Of a stretch of DNA of 64,000 bases, positions 40,732-49,286 are shown in pieces. The stretch is from Micrococcales bacterium (GTDB taxonomy: Bacteria; Actinomycetota; Actinomycetes; Actinomycetales; Cellulomonadaceae), in assembly GCA_009777345.1 (NCBI GenBank), contig WRMB01000003.1, forward strand, positions 30,801 through 94,800, written 5' to 3'. Position 1 is the first letter of the stretch, and the number at the start of each line of letters is the position of its first letter. A program made the position numbers and the translations under genes. The notes under the pieces are model-generated. The model was given only the letters and a program-made list of their open reading frames with translations. It made no database searches and had not been told where the DNA came from.

Positions 40732-41391
40732 TCAGGTGAACGTGTGGCTCTGCGGTTCGAAGGTGACGGAACGGCCCGAGTCGTCGGTCCCCGCGTAGAC
40801 CCACACCGCCCCGACGAAGCCCCACTCGAGGCCGAGGCTGAGCGGCAGGATGTAGCCCCGCGCGCACCGCTCGCCCGGGGCCAGCGGGTACGGCGAGCTC
40901 TGGCCGCTGCCCAGACGGACGGTGTGGTACCACACGTCGTGCTCGCGCCACTGGTCGTCCGAGGCGTAGGTGATCTCGGCGACGCCCTGCTGGGTGTACG
41001 GGCTCTCGGCGGGGGCGGCGAGCAACTTGGGCTGGTCGGTGGCGATGTACCGCGTCTCGTCGCCGGTGTTGGTCAGCACCAGGTTGACGAACAGGATCCG
41101 GTCGCCCTTGGCGACCAGCGGCTCGTTGGTGACGTCGTCGAAGTACAGCGCGTCCTGCTCGGCGGTGTCCTCGCCCATGACGTAGGCGGTCAGTGTGAGG
41201 CCGTCGTTGCTCGCCTGCCACAGCTTCTCACCGGTGACGACCTCCTGCGCCCACGACGCGGTCTGCACCGACGGGGTCGGCGAGCTGGTCGCACCACCGT
41301 CGTCGCTCCCGCACCCGCCGAGCGCCAGCGCGGCCGCGATCACCATGAGCACCACCGCCGAACCCCGAGGGCCGCTCCCGCGCGCTGTCAT
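40732..41391 (-). CDS. Lipoprotein, unknown function
   Basis: 219 aa. Signal peptide with lipobox ALGGCGSDD (Cys27), a Ser/Thr-rich linker, then an immunoglobulin-like beta domain (ILFVNLVLTNTGDETRY) of the DUF4352 style. ATG overlaps the stop of the SGNH hydrolase gene (ATGA), so the two are made together, and probably act together at the cell surface. Confidence 0.75.
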   Translation of the reverse strand: MTARGSGPRGSAVVLMVIAAALALGGCGSDDGGATSSPTPSVQTASWAQEVVTGEKLWQASNDGLTLTAYVMGEDTAEQDALYFDDVTNEPLVAKGDRILFVNLVLTNTGDETRYIATDQPKLLAAPAESPYTQQGVAEITYASDDQWREHDVWYHTVRLGSGQSSPYPLAPGERCARGYILPLSLGLEWGFVGAVWVYAGTDDSGRSVTFEPQSHTFT

Positions 41392-42854
41392 CGATTACCC
41401 ATCATGTGCCACCCGATCCACCGAGCATACTCTTCGTTACCCGCCTCGTTGGGGTGGTACGACCAGGCTTCGGCACCCCTCCACGGCGGGAACTGCAGGT
41501 CCAGGCCCTCGTAGTACGGGACGTCGTCGGTCAGGGAGTGCCCCTCGAACCCAGAACCTGGTTTCGTCGGGTCGACGAAGACCAGGCGTGCACCGTCGGG
41601 GTTCGACGCGTTCACCCGGTCGACCGTGGTCGCGATCTGGGAGTTGAGCTCGTTGATCATGTCGACGACTTCCTGGCGGTTCTCCGGTTCGACCTCGCCG
41701 TAGTCGAGGAAACCACCGCCGGTGTCGTCCAGCTCGACCATCGGCGGGTACCCGACGACGTAGATGGTCGCACCCTTGTCCTTCGTGGCCTCCAGCATCG
41801 CCCGGTAGGCCGTCTCCAGGTTGTCGCTCAGCGGGCCGTTGATCCGCTCTCTGCCCGCCACCACCGCGTTGTGGCACTTCGCGACCGTGCTCAGGCCGAA
41901 CGGAGCCACGCAGTCCGCCACGATCGAGGCGAAACCGATGTCGTTGCCACCGATCGAGAAGGCGACCTGGTCCGCCTGGGCCAGCGCGTCCTTGTTGGCC
42001 TCGATCTGGTCCAGCAGCGCCGAGGAACCGGGCGCGCCGGTCAGGTCGGTACCGGTGACGGTGGCACCGCTGCACGGACCGAACCCTGACAACGAGATAT
42101 TGGGCGTCCCGGCGGAGTTGGCGGTACCCATCTCCAGCTGCCGACCCCATGACATCGAGCTGCGGTGGCTGGGCAGCGCGTTGCCGTCGATATCGTGGCA
42201 GTCGCCGTCCGGGCCCCGGTCCGGGTTGTTCTTCGACGAACCGTTGCCGGCCGAGAACGAGTCGCCGAGCACGACGGTATCGGCCCTCCCCCCGGGCTGC
42301 GTGACCTTCTGGGTGTACGTCTCCCCGTCCGGCCCGGTGAACGTCAAGGTCGCGGTGCGGGACCCGCCCGGGTTGGCGTGCACCGTGCCCGTCACCGTGC
42401 CTGAACCGTTGCCACCGTCGGGCACCGTCAGCCACGGCTGGTCGGACTGCACGGTCCAGTCCGCGCCGTCCGGCACGTCCACCGTGAACTCGACCCGGCC
42501 CGGGCCCGACCCTGGTGCGGTCGTCCGCGACGTCACGAAACCGGTGCTGTCCGGATCCGTCTGCGAACCCCCGGCCTGCCCGCCGCCGCCCGGTTCACCA
42601 CCCGACCCGCCGCCCGGTTCACCACCCGACCCGCCGCCCGGCTCACCACCCGACCCGCCGCCCGGCTCACCGGCACAGCTGACCGGGCTTCCGCTGACCG
42701 CCCCGACCGCTTTCGAGGCTGCGCACGCCAGCTGCTCGCCGACCGACGGGAACACGGCCACCAGGCCGACGATCAGCACCACCACCGCGATGATCATCCC
42801 GACGTACTCGACCGTCCCAGCACCTGACTGCCGATCGCCACGTTCCCGTGCCAC
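41388..42854 (-). CDS. Prepilin-like / BACON-like / SGNH hydrolase fusion
   Basis: 488 aa from GTG at 42854 (GGAG 5 bases upstream; GTG at 42857 is also in frame). Residues 10-35 (GAGTVEYVGMIIAVVVLI) look like a Flp/TadE-type class III prepilin with Glu at the fifth position after the Gly cleavage point. Then comes a (GGEPGGGS)4 linker, a beta domain like BACON (WTVQSDQPWLTVPDGG), and an SGNH hydrolase with GDSFSAGNGS, GGND and HPNEAG blocks. Probably a surface-tethered esterase. Confidence 0.8.
   Translation of the reverse strand: MARERGDRQSGAGTVEYVGMIIAVVVLIVGLVAVFPSVGEQLACAASKAVGAVSGSPVSCAGEPGGGSGGEPGGGSGGEPGGGSGGEPGGGGQAGGSQTDPDSTGFVTSRTTAPGSGPGRVEFTVDVPDGADWTVQSDQPWLTVPDGGNGSGTVTGTVHANPGGSRTATLTFTGPDGETYTQKVTQPGGRADTVVLGDSFSAGNGSSKNNPDRGPDGDCHDIDGNALPSHRSSMSWGRQLEMGTANSAGTPNISLSGFGPCSGATVTGTDLTGAPGSSALLDQIEANKDALAQADQVAFSIGGNDIGFASIVADCVAPFGLSTVAKCHNAVVAGRERINGPLSDNLETAYRAMLEATKDKGATIYVVGYPPMVELDDTGGGFLDYGEVEPENRQEVVDMINELNSQIATTVDRVNASNPDGARLVFVDPTKPGSGFEGHSLTDDVPYYEGLDLQFPPWRGAEAWSYHPNEAGNEEYARWIGWHMMGNR
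42579..42671 (-). repeat. 24-bp in-frame tandem repeat (GGEPGGGS linker)
   Basis: Nearly four copies of a 24-base unit encode GGEPGGGS, the flexible linker between the pilin-like anchor and the hydrolase. Copies differ by single third-position bases (GGTTCA/GGCTCA), so the number could vary by slippage. Confidence 0.9.
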
Positions 42855-42953
42855 CACAACTCCTCACCGAACTACCGCTCGGCCACGACCGCTGACCGGC
42901 CCCAGGCTGCCACCGGCCCGCCCGTAGGCACCAGAGCCCGGACACCCAACCCT

Positions 42954-42983
42954 GGGCCCACAGGCCACGGGGCCCGTGGGCCC
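42954..42983 (-). terminator. Hairpin after the DedA gene
   Basis: GGGCCCAC and GTGGGCCC arms enclose a short internal loop, just downstream of the DedA stop (leftward transcription). Confidence 0.45.
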
Positions 42984-42999
42984 ATGCGAAGGAGTGGGG

Positions 43000-43674
43000 T
43001 CAGGCGTCCTTGAGCTCAGGTTCGGCCGACCCGACCCGGCGCTTGCGCCGTTCGCGCAGGACCTCGACGATCACGGGGGACACCGAGACCAGCACGATGA
43101 GCACCAGCAGCGCCTCGATATTGTCCGCGACGAACGTGATGCGGCCGAGCGCGTACCCCAGCCAGGTCACCCCGCCGGCCCACAGCACGACGCCGATCGC
43201 GTTGAACTTCAAGAAGTGCTGGTACGGCATCCGACCGATCCCGGCGGCCACCGAGGCGTAGGTGCGCACGAAGGGGATGAACTGGGCGACGACCAGGGTC
43301 CGCCCGCCGTACCTGTCGAAATAGGAGTGGGTCGTCGCGATGTGCTTGCGTTTGAAGATCCGCCCGTCCGGCCGGTCGAACAGCCTGGTGCCGAGGAACC
43401 GGCCGATCCAGTACCCGGACTGGGTCCCGGCCCAGGCGGTGGTGATCAGGATCAGCGACAACGGCACGATGCCGATGCCCACGTCCAGCTCGTTGCTGGC
43501 CACCAGGGCCCCGGCGGTGAACAGCAGCGAGTCGCCAGGCAGGATCGGGAACAGCAGCCCGACCTCGACGAAGATCACCGCCATGATCCCGACCAGCGCC
43601 CACGTCCCGAACGAGTCGATGAGGCTCTGCGGGTTCAACCAGTCCGGTCCGAGCGCGGGCACCGTCATGAGCAT
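43000..43674 (-). CDS. DedA-family membrane protein
   Basis: 224 aa. Family signature FPILPGDSLLFTAGAL (about 42-57), the GTQSGYWIGRFLG segment and FIPFVRTYASVAAGIGRM (about 128-145) with the functional Arg/Asp residues. DedA proteins flip undecaprenyl phosphate or related lipids across the membrane. Five to six helices; C-terminal basic tail RERRKRRVG. Confidence 0.92.
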   Translation of the reverse strand: MLMTVPALGPDWLNPQSLIDSFGTWALVGIMAVIFVEVGLLFPILPGDSLLFTAGALVASNELDVGIGIVPLSLILITTAWAGTQSGYWIGRFLGTRLFDRPDGRIFKRKHIATTHSYFDRYGGRTLVVAQFIPFVRTYASVAAGIGRMPYQHFLKFNAIGVVLWAGGVTWLGYALGRITFVADNIEALLVLIVLVSVSPVIVEVLRERRKRRVGSAEPELKDA

Positions 43675-43715
43675 GGAGACAGCCTAAGGGACTCCCGGTC
43701 GAGACCAGCTCGGCC

Positions 43716-43783
43716 TCTGTGCGACTCTTCCAGGCCAGAGCGACAGTTTGAAGTGTCGCTCTGACGTGGAAGAGTCGCACAGA
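43716..43783. repeat. 68-bp hairpin in a divergent intergenic region
   Basis: Outer 17-bp arms (43716-43732 with 43767-43783) and inner 10-bp arms (43736-43745 with 43754-43763) pair perfectly, separated by 3-base bulges on both sides and an 8-base loop. It stands between DedA (leftward) and the methyltransferase (rightward), so it is not downstream of either gene. Confidence 0.9.
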
Positions 43784-43833
43784 CGGCTGCCCCGCATGGG
43801 ACCATGACGGGTCGGCCGGCGGGAGGAGGCCCA

Positions 43834-44481
43834 GTGGACGATGCGGTCGGGGTCGGTCCGTGGCCGGGCGGGCCGGACCGCTGGCCGGCGGTCGGGCCCG
43901 GGTCGGTCTACGACCCGGTGCTGCTGGCCGACGGTGACCGGCGCAACGTCGCCGACCAGTACCGGTACTGGTCGGTCGAGGCGATCGTCGCCGACCTCGA
44001 CACCCGACGTTCCCAGCTGCACGTGGCGTTCGAGAACACCGCGCACGACCTCAACGTCGGTTCGGTGGTCCGCACCGCCAACGCCTACAACGTGGCCGGG
44101 GTCCACGTTGTAGGCCGCCGCCGCTGGAACCGCCGCGGCGCCATGGTCACCGACCGCTACCTGCACCTGCACCACCACCCGGACGTGGCCGGACTGTTCG
44201 CCTGGGCGCAGCAGGCCGACCTGCCGGTGCTCGGCGTGGACAACCTGCCCGGGTCGGTACCGATCGAGACCTACCCGCTCCCCCGAGCCTGCGTGCTGCT
44301 GTTCGGCACCGAGTCCACCGGCCTGAGCCCCGCAGCCGTCGCCGGATCCCAGGCCGTGCTGCACATCACCCAGCACGGCTCGACCCGCTCGCTCAACCTG
44401 GGCGCCGCCGCCGCCATCACCATGTACGCCTGGGCCACGCAGCAGGTTGACCACGAGGGCCTCCCGGCCAACTTTGCGTGA
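43834..44481 (+). CDS. SpoU/TrmH-family RNA 2'-O-methyltransferase
   Basis: 215 aa from GTG at 43834, with GGGAGGAGG 5 bases upstream (the ATG at 43804 lacks a site). SPOUT motifs: [16 protein letters not shown] (motif 1), [13 protein letters not shown] (motif 2) and [16 protein letters not shown] (motif 3), forming the knotted SAM site. Methylates ribose in tRNA or rRNA; the target nucleotide cannot be inferred. Confidence 0.92.
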   Translation: MDDAVGVGPWPGGPDRWPAVGPGSVYDPVLLADGDRRNVADQYRYWSVEAIVADLDTRRSQLHVAFENTAHDLNVGSVVRTANAYNVAGVHVVGRRRWNRRGAMVTDRYLHLHHHPDVAGLFAWAQQADLPVLGVDNLPGSVPIETYPLPRACVLLFGTESTGLSPAAVAGSQAVLHITQHGSTRSLNLGAAAAITMYAWATQQVDHEGLPANFA

Positions 44482-44531
44482 ACGAAGCCAATTTCCTAGA
44501 TCAGTTCACGCCAGTTGTCTGGCCGGCCGCC

Positions 44532-45731
44532 TCAGCCCTGGGACTCGGCGGCCCCGGACGGGTGAACCGCAGGGCCGTCGGCGGCCGCGAGAGCGGGTTC
44601 GCCCGTCTGGTTGCTGTCACGCTGGGCCAGGGCCTCGGCCACGGCACGGGAGACCTTGTCCCCTTGGCGGCGGCGCCAGACCACACCCAGCACGACCAGG
44701 GCGACGACGACCAGCAGCAGCCCGAGCACCGACCAGGGCACCGCCCAGCCGTGGCCCGTCACGACCACCGGGTCGAGGGTCGTCGTGGTGCCCGCCGGGT
44801 CGGTGACCAGAGGCACGATCTCGACCTTGGCGTTCAGCCAGACGGTCGGGGCGACCTTGTCGACGGGGACGGTGACGTGCCATCGTTCGCCGGGCAGCAG
44901 GGACGGCGGGTCGGCGGGTCGGGCGGCGTCGACGCGTCCCCACCCGAGCACCCCGCTCAGCGACACCTGCTGGTGCCTTCCGGTCAGCACCACGTTGCCT
45001 GTGTTGCGCACGGTGTAGGTGAGGGTCGCGCGGCCGCGCGCGAAGGGGTTCGCGCTGCCCGCGTAGCTGATGTGGAGGTCTTCGACCGCCAGGGCGGGCC
45101 TCAGCTCGCCGGAGACCCGCAGGGTGATCTTGATGCCCAGACGCCGGTCCACGGTGATGCCCTGCTGCTGGTCGGCCTGGACCATCGAGGTGAGGATCCC
45201 GCCGACGTGGTCACCGGGGGTGGCGTCGTCCGGCACGGTCACGGTGAACGGGATCTCGACGCTCTGGCCGGGCTCCACCGTGACCCGGTCGGTCTGCGGC
45301 TGCACCCAGGCGCCGACGCCGACCGACCGGGTCTCGGCGGTGAGCAGGTCGACCTGCCTGTCGGGGTTGGTGAACCCGTCGGCGGCGTACACCGCCAGGT
45401 CGATCGGCTCGGAGCCACGGTTGGTCACCACCATGGCGTCGGTGGCCGACGACCCGGGGTCCAGCGCGTAGCCGTAGCTGTTACGGGCCGACCCGTAGTC
45501 GTTGGCGGCGGTGCTCACCGTCCAGCTCGTGTCGTCGGCGGCGACGGCCGCAGCGGGGCCGCCGAGCACCCCCGTCGCTGTCAGGACGACGGCGACGGCG
45601 ACGCCGGACCGGGCCTGCCGCGCCGCTGTGGCCAGGCTGGCCGAGCGTACGAGAGCCGCCCACCAGGCGAACGGCGAGCGGGGCTGGGAGCGGACGGGGT
45701 GGGGAGACCGGGAGCGGGCTGGTCGTGGCAT
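44532..45731 (-). CDS. DUF916-type (WxL-interacting-like) membrane protein
   Basis: 399 aa. Long basic leader and signal peptide (VAVAVVLTATGVLGG), a DUF916-like beta domain (GSARNSYGYALDPGSSATDAMV, VTVPDDATPGDHVGGIL), a second beta domain (LTYTVRNTGNVVLTGRH), a membrane helix (VLGLLLVVVALVVLGVVW) and a basic cytoplasmic tail. DUF916 proteins hold WxL proteins at the wall in Firmicutes; the neighbour has a WxL-like tail. Two hairpins separate the two genes. Confidence 0.8.
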   Translation of the reverse strand: MPRPARSRSPHPVRSQPRSPFAWWAALVRSASLATAARQARSGVAVAVVLTATGVLGGPAAAVAADDTSWTVSTAANDYGSARNSYGYALDPGSSATDAMVVTNRGSEPIDLAVYAADGFTNPDRQVDLLTAETRSVGVGAWVQPQTDRVTVEPGQSVEIPFTVTVPDDATPGDHVGGILTSMVQADQQQGITVDRRLGIKITLRVSGELRPALAVEDLHISYAGSANPFARGRATLTYTVRNTGNVVLTGRHQQVSLSGVLGWGRVDAARPADPPSLLPGERWHVTVPVDKVAPTVWLNAKVEIVPLVTDPAGTTTTLDPVVVTGHGWAVPWSVLGLLLVVVALVVLGVVWRRRQGDKVSRAVAEALAQRDSNQTGEPALAAADGPAVHPSGAAESQG

Positions 45732-45784
45732 CAGGTCCTCAGAGCGAGACGGAACGGGTGAGACAGAACGGTCGGACGACGATG

Positions 45785-45822
45785 CCGGTGGGGCGGGTGC
45801 GCAGCGGCACCCGCCCCACCGG
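45785..45822 (-). terminator. 16-bp-arm hairpin after the phosphatase gene
   Basis: CCGGTGGGGCGGGTGC and its perfect complement GCACCCGCCCCACCGG around loop GCAGCG. Second of two hairpins following the purple acid phosphatase stop. Confidence 0.75.
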
Positions 45823-45826
45823 GCTG

Positions 45827-45885
45827 GGGTGCGCCTCCCCCGGCCCCCGACGGTGCTGCAGGGGATGGACAGGGGAGGCGCACCC
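45827..45885 (-). terminator. 14-bp-arm hairpin after the phosphatase gene
   Basis: GGGTGCGCCTCCCC and GGGGAGGCGCACCC pair perfectly across a 31-base loop, beginning 10 bases after the phosphatase stop. Together with the next hairpin it should isolate the phosphatase transcript from the DUF916 gene. Confidence 0.65.
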
Positions 45886-45894
45886 GTGGGCGGA

Positions 45895-47832
45895 TCAGCC
45901 AGCCAGGGCCGTGATGGTCAGGTTGGCGCGGTAGTTACCGCTGGCCAGAGAGGCCGACGGCACCTTCAGGGTCAGGTCCGCACCGAGCACACCGGTGCCA
46001 CGGGGGTGACCCTGCACGGCAGAGCCCAGGGTGCGGGCCTGCGACAGGCCGTCGCCGTGGTCGTAGCCGGAGTCCACGAAGGTACCCGGCGTGGCGCCGG
46101 CCCCGTCGCGGACCACCTTTGGGAGCCAGCCCAGGTACGACGCGGAGAACGTCTTCGACCCGTCGGCGAAGTCGCTGACCGAGGACGAGACCGACCACGG
46201 GGCGTTCGAACGGCGGGTGTCGGTCACCGCGATCGGGTTGATCGCACCGGCGGCCTGGAAGTAGGCCATGTCGACCTCGGTGGCGGTGCCCAGGTCGACC
46301 AGGGTGTTCTCCCCGTCGATGGCCCAGCCGAACTCGCCAGGCTCACCCTCGGGGATGAGCACCTGGATGTCCTGCCCGTCACCGTGGTAGGGGCGGATCG
46401 TCACCGAGTCGGTGACGGTACCGACACCACCAGCGGGCGCGGCCTCGGAGCGGATGTTCTCCACGACCAGCGCGTCGGCCCGTACGCCGACCTTGACGTA
46501 GGAACGCCGGTTCTCCTGGGTGCTCTTCGAGTCGTACCAGTAGGTGTTCGGGGCCAGCGGGTCGGCGCCGTTCCCGGGACCAGAGGTACCCGAGCTGTCC
46601 GGGTTGGTCAGGCCGTAGTACTTCGACCCGGAGGCGGAGTTGCCGGTCACGTAGACCACGCCGCCGGGGCCGACGAACACCTCGTTCTGGCCGGGCTGCT
46701 CGTCCGGGTTGGCCTTCTCGCCGTCACGGATCACGTAGGACCGCGAGTAGACGTGGTCGTGACCCTGGAGCACCAGGTCCACACCCAGGTTGGAGAACGC
46801 CGTCGGGAAGTCCACCCGACGCACCTTGTTGTCGCCGTCCTTGGCGTGCGACGCGGTGGAGTAGATCGAGTGGTGGTAGACGAGCACCGTGTACTTGGCC
46901 TCGTCGCCGTGGTTGTTCACGACGTCGGTGATGTAGGCGATGTGAGCCGCGTCACCGCCGCTGGCCCCCGAGGGGTTGTAGCTGTTCGAGTTCAGGTGGA
47001 TGAACATGACGTCCTTGTAGACGTACCAGTAGTCACCACCTGAGGTGTTCGACGACGGGTTGCCGTTGGCGTACAGCGCCGCCGAGCGGTCGGTGTTCGG
47101 CGTGTAGAAGTGCTGGTCGTACGCCTTGGAGCCGACATCGTGGTTGCCGATGGTGGCGGCCCAGGGGTACTGGCGCAGCTGGTCGGGCGACAGGAACCCG
47201 TCCCACTGGGTCTCGGTGCCGGCCGTCTCGACCTGGTCACCCCCGGAGACCAGCAGCTCGGCGTTCGGCTCGGCGGCCAGGGCCACGTCCAGGGTCGCCT
47301 TCCACCCGGCCGTGTCGTTGGCCACGCTGCCCGACGACCCGATCTGCGGGTCGCCGAAGAACAGGAAGTCGTAGTCACCCTCGAACGACTGGGTCTTGAA
47401 CGCGTACACCGGCGACCAGTCGCCCTCGGCACCGACCCGGTAGGAGTACTGGGTGTTCTCCTTCAGGCCGGTGATGACGGCGTGGCGGTTGTAGTTGGAC
47501 GAACCGGTGGAGGTGTTGGCACCGCCGGTCGCGGCGAAGGACACCGCGCTGGCCGGGAAGGTGCCGCCGGAGACCTGGGAGGTCGGTGCGACCTGGACCA
47601 CCTGGGCGGTGTCGTCCGAGGTGTACCAGCTCACGATGCGCTGGGACTCGTCGGCACCGACACCAAGGACGATGCCGGTGAGCACGACCGAACCGGGTGC
47701 GGCCGGTAGCGGAGCCGCGGCGAGCGCACCTGAGGCGCCGCCGAGGAGGACCGCCGCGGCGAGCGTGGCAGCCGCGACCTGGCTGCCGACGCGGAGTCGA
47801 CGGTCAGGACGCTGAGAACGGACAGTAGTCAT
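45895..47832 (-). CDS. Secreted purple acid phosphatase-like protein with WxL-like C-terminus
   Basis: 645 aa from ATG at 47832. Signal peptide to about residue 39 (SGALAAA), an N-terminal FN3-like PAP domain (45-147), then the metallophosphatase core: GDPQIG (D161), GGDQVE (D199), GNHD (229-232), YHHS (319-322), GHDH (357-360). The last ~130 residues (APWSVSSSVSDFADGSK, LGADLTLKVPSASLASG, GNYRANLTITALAG) match the pattern of WxL wall-binding domains. A PHO-box-like repeat lies upstream, so phosphate control is likely. Confidence 0.88.
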   Translation of the reverse strand: MTTVRSQRPDRRLRVGSQVAAATLAAAVLLGGASGALAAAPLPAAPGSVVLTGIVLGVGADESQRIVSWYTSDDTAQVVQVAPTSQVSGGTFPASAVSFAATGGANTSTGSSNYNRHAVITGLKENTQYSYRVGAEGDWSPVYAFKTQSFEGDYDFLFFGDPQIGSSGSVANDTAGWKATLDVALAAEPNAELLVSGGDQVETAGTETQWDGFLSPDQLRQYPWAATIGNHDVGSKAYDQHFYTPNTDRSAALYANGNPSSNTSGGDYWYVYKDVMFIHLNSNSYNPSGASGGDAAHIAYITDVVNNHGDEAKYTVLVYHHSIYSTASHAKDGDNKVRRVDFPTAFSNLGVDLVLQGHDHVYSRSYVIRDGEKANPDEQPGQNEVFVGPGGVVYVTGNSASGSKYYGLTNPDSSGTSGPGNGADPLAPNTYWYDSKSTQENRRSYVKVGVRADALVVENIRSEAAPAGGVGTVTDSVTIRPYHGDGQDIQVLIPEGEPGEFGWAIDGENTLVDLGTATEVDMAYFQAAGAINPIAVTDTRRSNAPWSVSSSVSDFADGSKTFSASYLGWLPKVVRDGAGATPGTFVDSGYDHGDGLSQARTLGSAVQGHPRGTGVLGADLTLKVPSASLASGNYRANLTITALAG

Positions 47833-47902
47833 GCCAGTCCCTTTCGTTCGGTACCCGCCGGGCGGCGGGCTGTCGGAGAGGACGCGACCAACCTGCCGGT
47901 AC

Positions 47903-47924
47903 CAGGTGAACAAGACCTGAACAA
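47903..47924 (-). promoter_or_regulatory. PHO-box-like direct repeat upstream of the phosphatase
   Basis: On the gene strand, TTGTTCAGGTC and TTGTTCACCTG are consecutive 11-base units, the spacing and GTTCA core of actinobacterial PhoP sites. It lies 71-92 bases before the phosphatase ATG and after the stop of the neighbouring HupE-like gene. Confidence 0.6.
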
Positions 47925-47963
47925 CAGAGGCACGGTGTCTGATCCGTCCGGTAACTCTTGGGC

Positions 47964-49151
47964 TCAGCCCGCCAGCCGCTGTACGAACCAGACCAGACCC
48001 ATCACGCTGACACCCGCGGCCAGGAGGCCGGTGACCCACAGCCCGGCCTTCTGCGACCGGTGCCGCAGCAGGGCCAGCAGCGGGAACACCACGGCGATGA
48101 TCCCCAGCTGGACCACCTCCAGTCCGAGGTTGAACACCAGCAGCGACCACAGCAGCTGCCACGACCACGGCTCGTCGATCCCCAGGGCGCTGGCGAACCC
48201 CAGCCCGTGCACCAGCCCGAAGCCGAACACCACCGCCAGGCGCACCCACCCGGCCCGGTCCAGCCGGAACGCCCCGGCGCCGGGCAGCTCGGCGGCGTGC
48301 AGGCCGTGCGCCCGGATCTGCCACAGGTGCCACCCGGCCACCGCCGCGATGGACAGTGCGATGACCGGTTCGATGATGCGCGCCGAGACGTGCACCAGCC
48401 CGGTGGCGGCCAGGATGAAGGTCACCGAGTGGGCCAGGGTGAACGCTGTGGCGGCGAGCACGATCTCGCGCAGCCGCCGCGACCCGGCGATGATCGCCAG
48501 CAGGAACAGGACGTGGTCCAGACCGCCGATCAGGTGCTCCATGCCCAGCCAGAAGAACTCGCCGAACCGCTGGAGGTTCGACTGCTGGGTGGAGAACGAC
48601 GGGTTCGCCCCGTCCAGCGCCGCCGACCCGGACCGGTGGTCCAGGTCGTAGGTGACGATCGTCTTGGTGTCCCTGACGAAACCCTCGGAGTCGCCGAACA
48701 GCGTGCTGGTCAGCGTGTGGGCGTCGGCCTGGGGGCAGGTGTGGTCCAGCACCAGCGTCACGTACGGCACACCGTCACGCAGCCGCACCGACGCCCCGCC
48801 GACCGGGCGGGGGCTGCAGTCCCCGTCGTCGGTCGCGACGACGAACCGCTGCGTGACGTAGGCCAGCACCGGGACGGCGTGCTGGTCGATCGCAGCGGCC
48901 TGGGCCTCGAAGTCGCCGGAGTCCCAGGCCGCGATGCCGTCGTCGTAGAGGGCGCCGTCCTGGGACTCGCTGGCCGCGGAGTAGACCAGCAGGTCGTACT
49001 CCAGAGCCAGCTCGGTGCGCACGACGCCCGGCTCGGGTGCGGTCATCGTGACGTACACCACCGAGGAGAACCCGTGGGCCGCGGCTGAGACGGCGCTGAA
49101 CACAAGGGCCGCTGTGGCGAGGCCCAGGGCGAGACAGCGGCGCAGGTTCAC
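47964..49151 (-). CDS. HupE/UreJ-type membrane protein with secreted N-terminal domain
   Basis: 395 aa from GTG at 49151 with GGAG 5 bases upstream. Signal peptide (ALVFSAVSAAAHG), an external beta-domain of about 170 residues with one Cys pair, then six to seven membrane helices with HLIGGLDHVLFLLAIIAG, TLAHSVTFILA and FGLVHGLGFASAL, the His-rich motifs of HupE/UreJ proteins. These are thought to handle nickel or other divalent metals; no urease or hydrogenase genes are near. Confidence 0.85.
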   Translation of the reverse strand: MNLRRCLALGLATAALVFSAVSAAAHGFSSVVYVTMTAPEPGVVRTELALEYDLLVYSAASESQDGALYDDGIAAWDSGDFEAQAAAIDQHAVPVLAYVTQRFVVATDDGDCSPRPVGGASVRLRDGVPYVTLVLDHTCPQADAHTLTSTLFGDSEGFVRDTKTIVTYDLDHRSGSAALDGANPSFSTQQSNLQRFGEFFWLGMEHLIGGLDHVLFLLAIIAGSRRLREIVLAATAFTLAHSVTFILAATGLVHVSARIIEPVIALSIAAVAGWHLWQIRAHGLHAAELPGAGAFRLDRAGWVRLAVVFGFGLVHGLGFASALGIDEPWSWQLLWSLLVFNLGLEVVQLGIIAVVFPLLALLRHRSQKAGLWVTGLLAAGVSVMGLVWFVQRLAG

Positions 49152-49286
49152 GAGGACTCCTCTGGTCGGGCAGACCTGCCGAGCGTGCCGGGCGCGAGTG
49201 AACGGACGACGACCAGATGTCGAACACCCGTCGAAGACTCGGCGCCGAAGAGCCTCGTCTGGCCCTGCACCAGGTATGACAGTCCT

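Noticed and set aside
42579..42671. CRISPR-like regular repeat
   Set aside because: It is an in-frame GGEPGGGS linker repeat without spacers. No CRISPR array or cas gene was seen anywhere in the window.
47833..48333. Longer start of the purple acid phosphatase
   Set aside because: The extension reads antisense through the HupE-like gene; the signal peptide begins properly at 47832.
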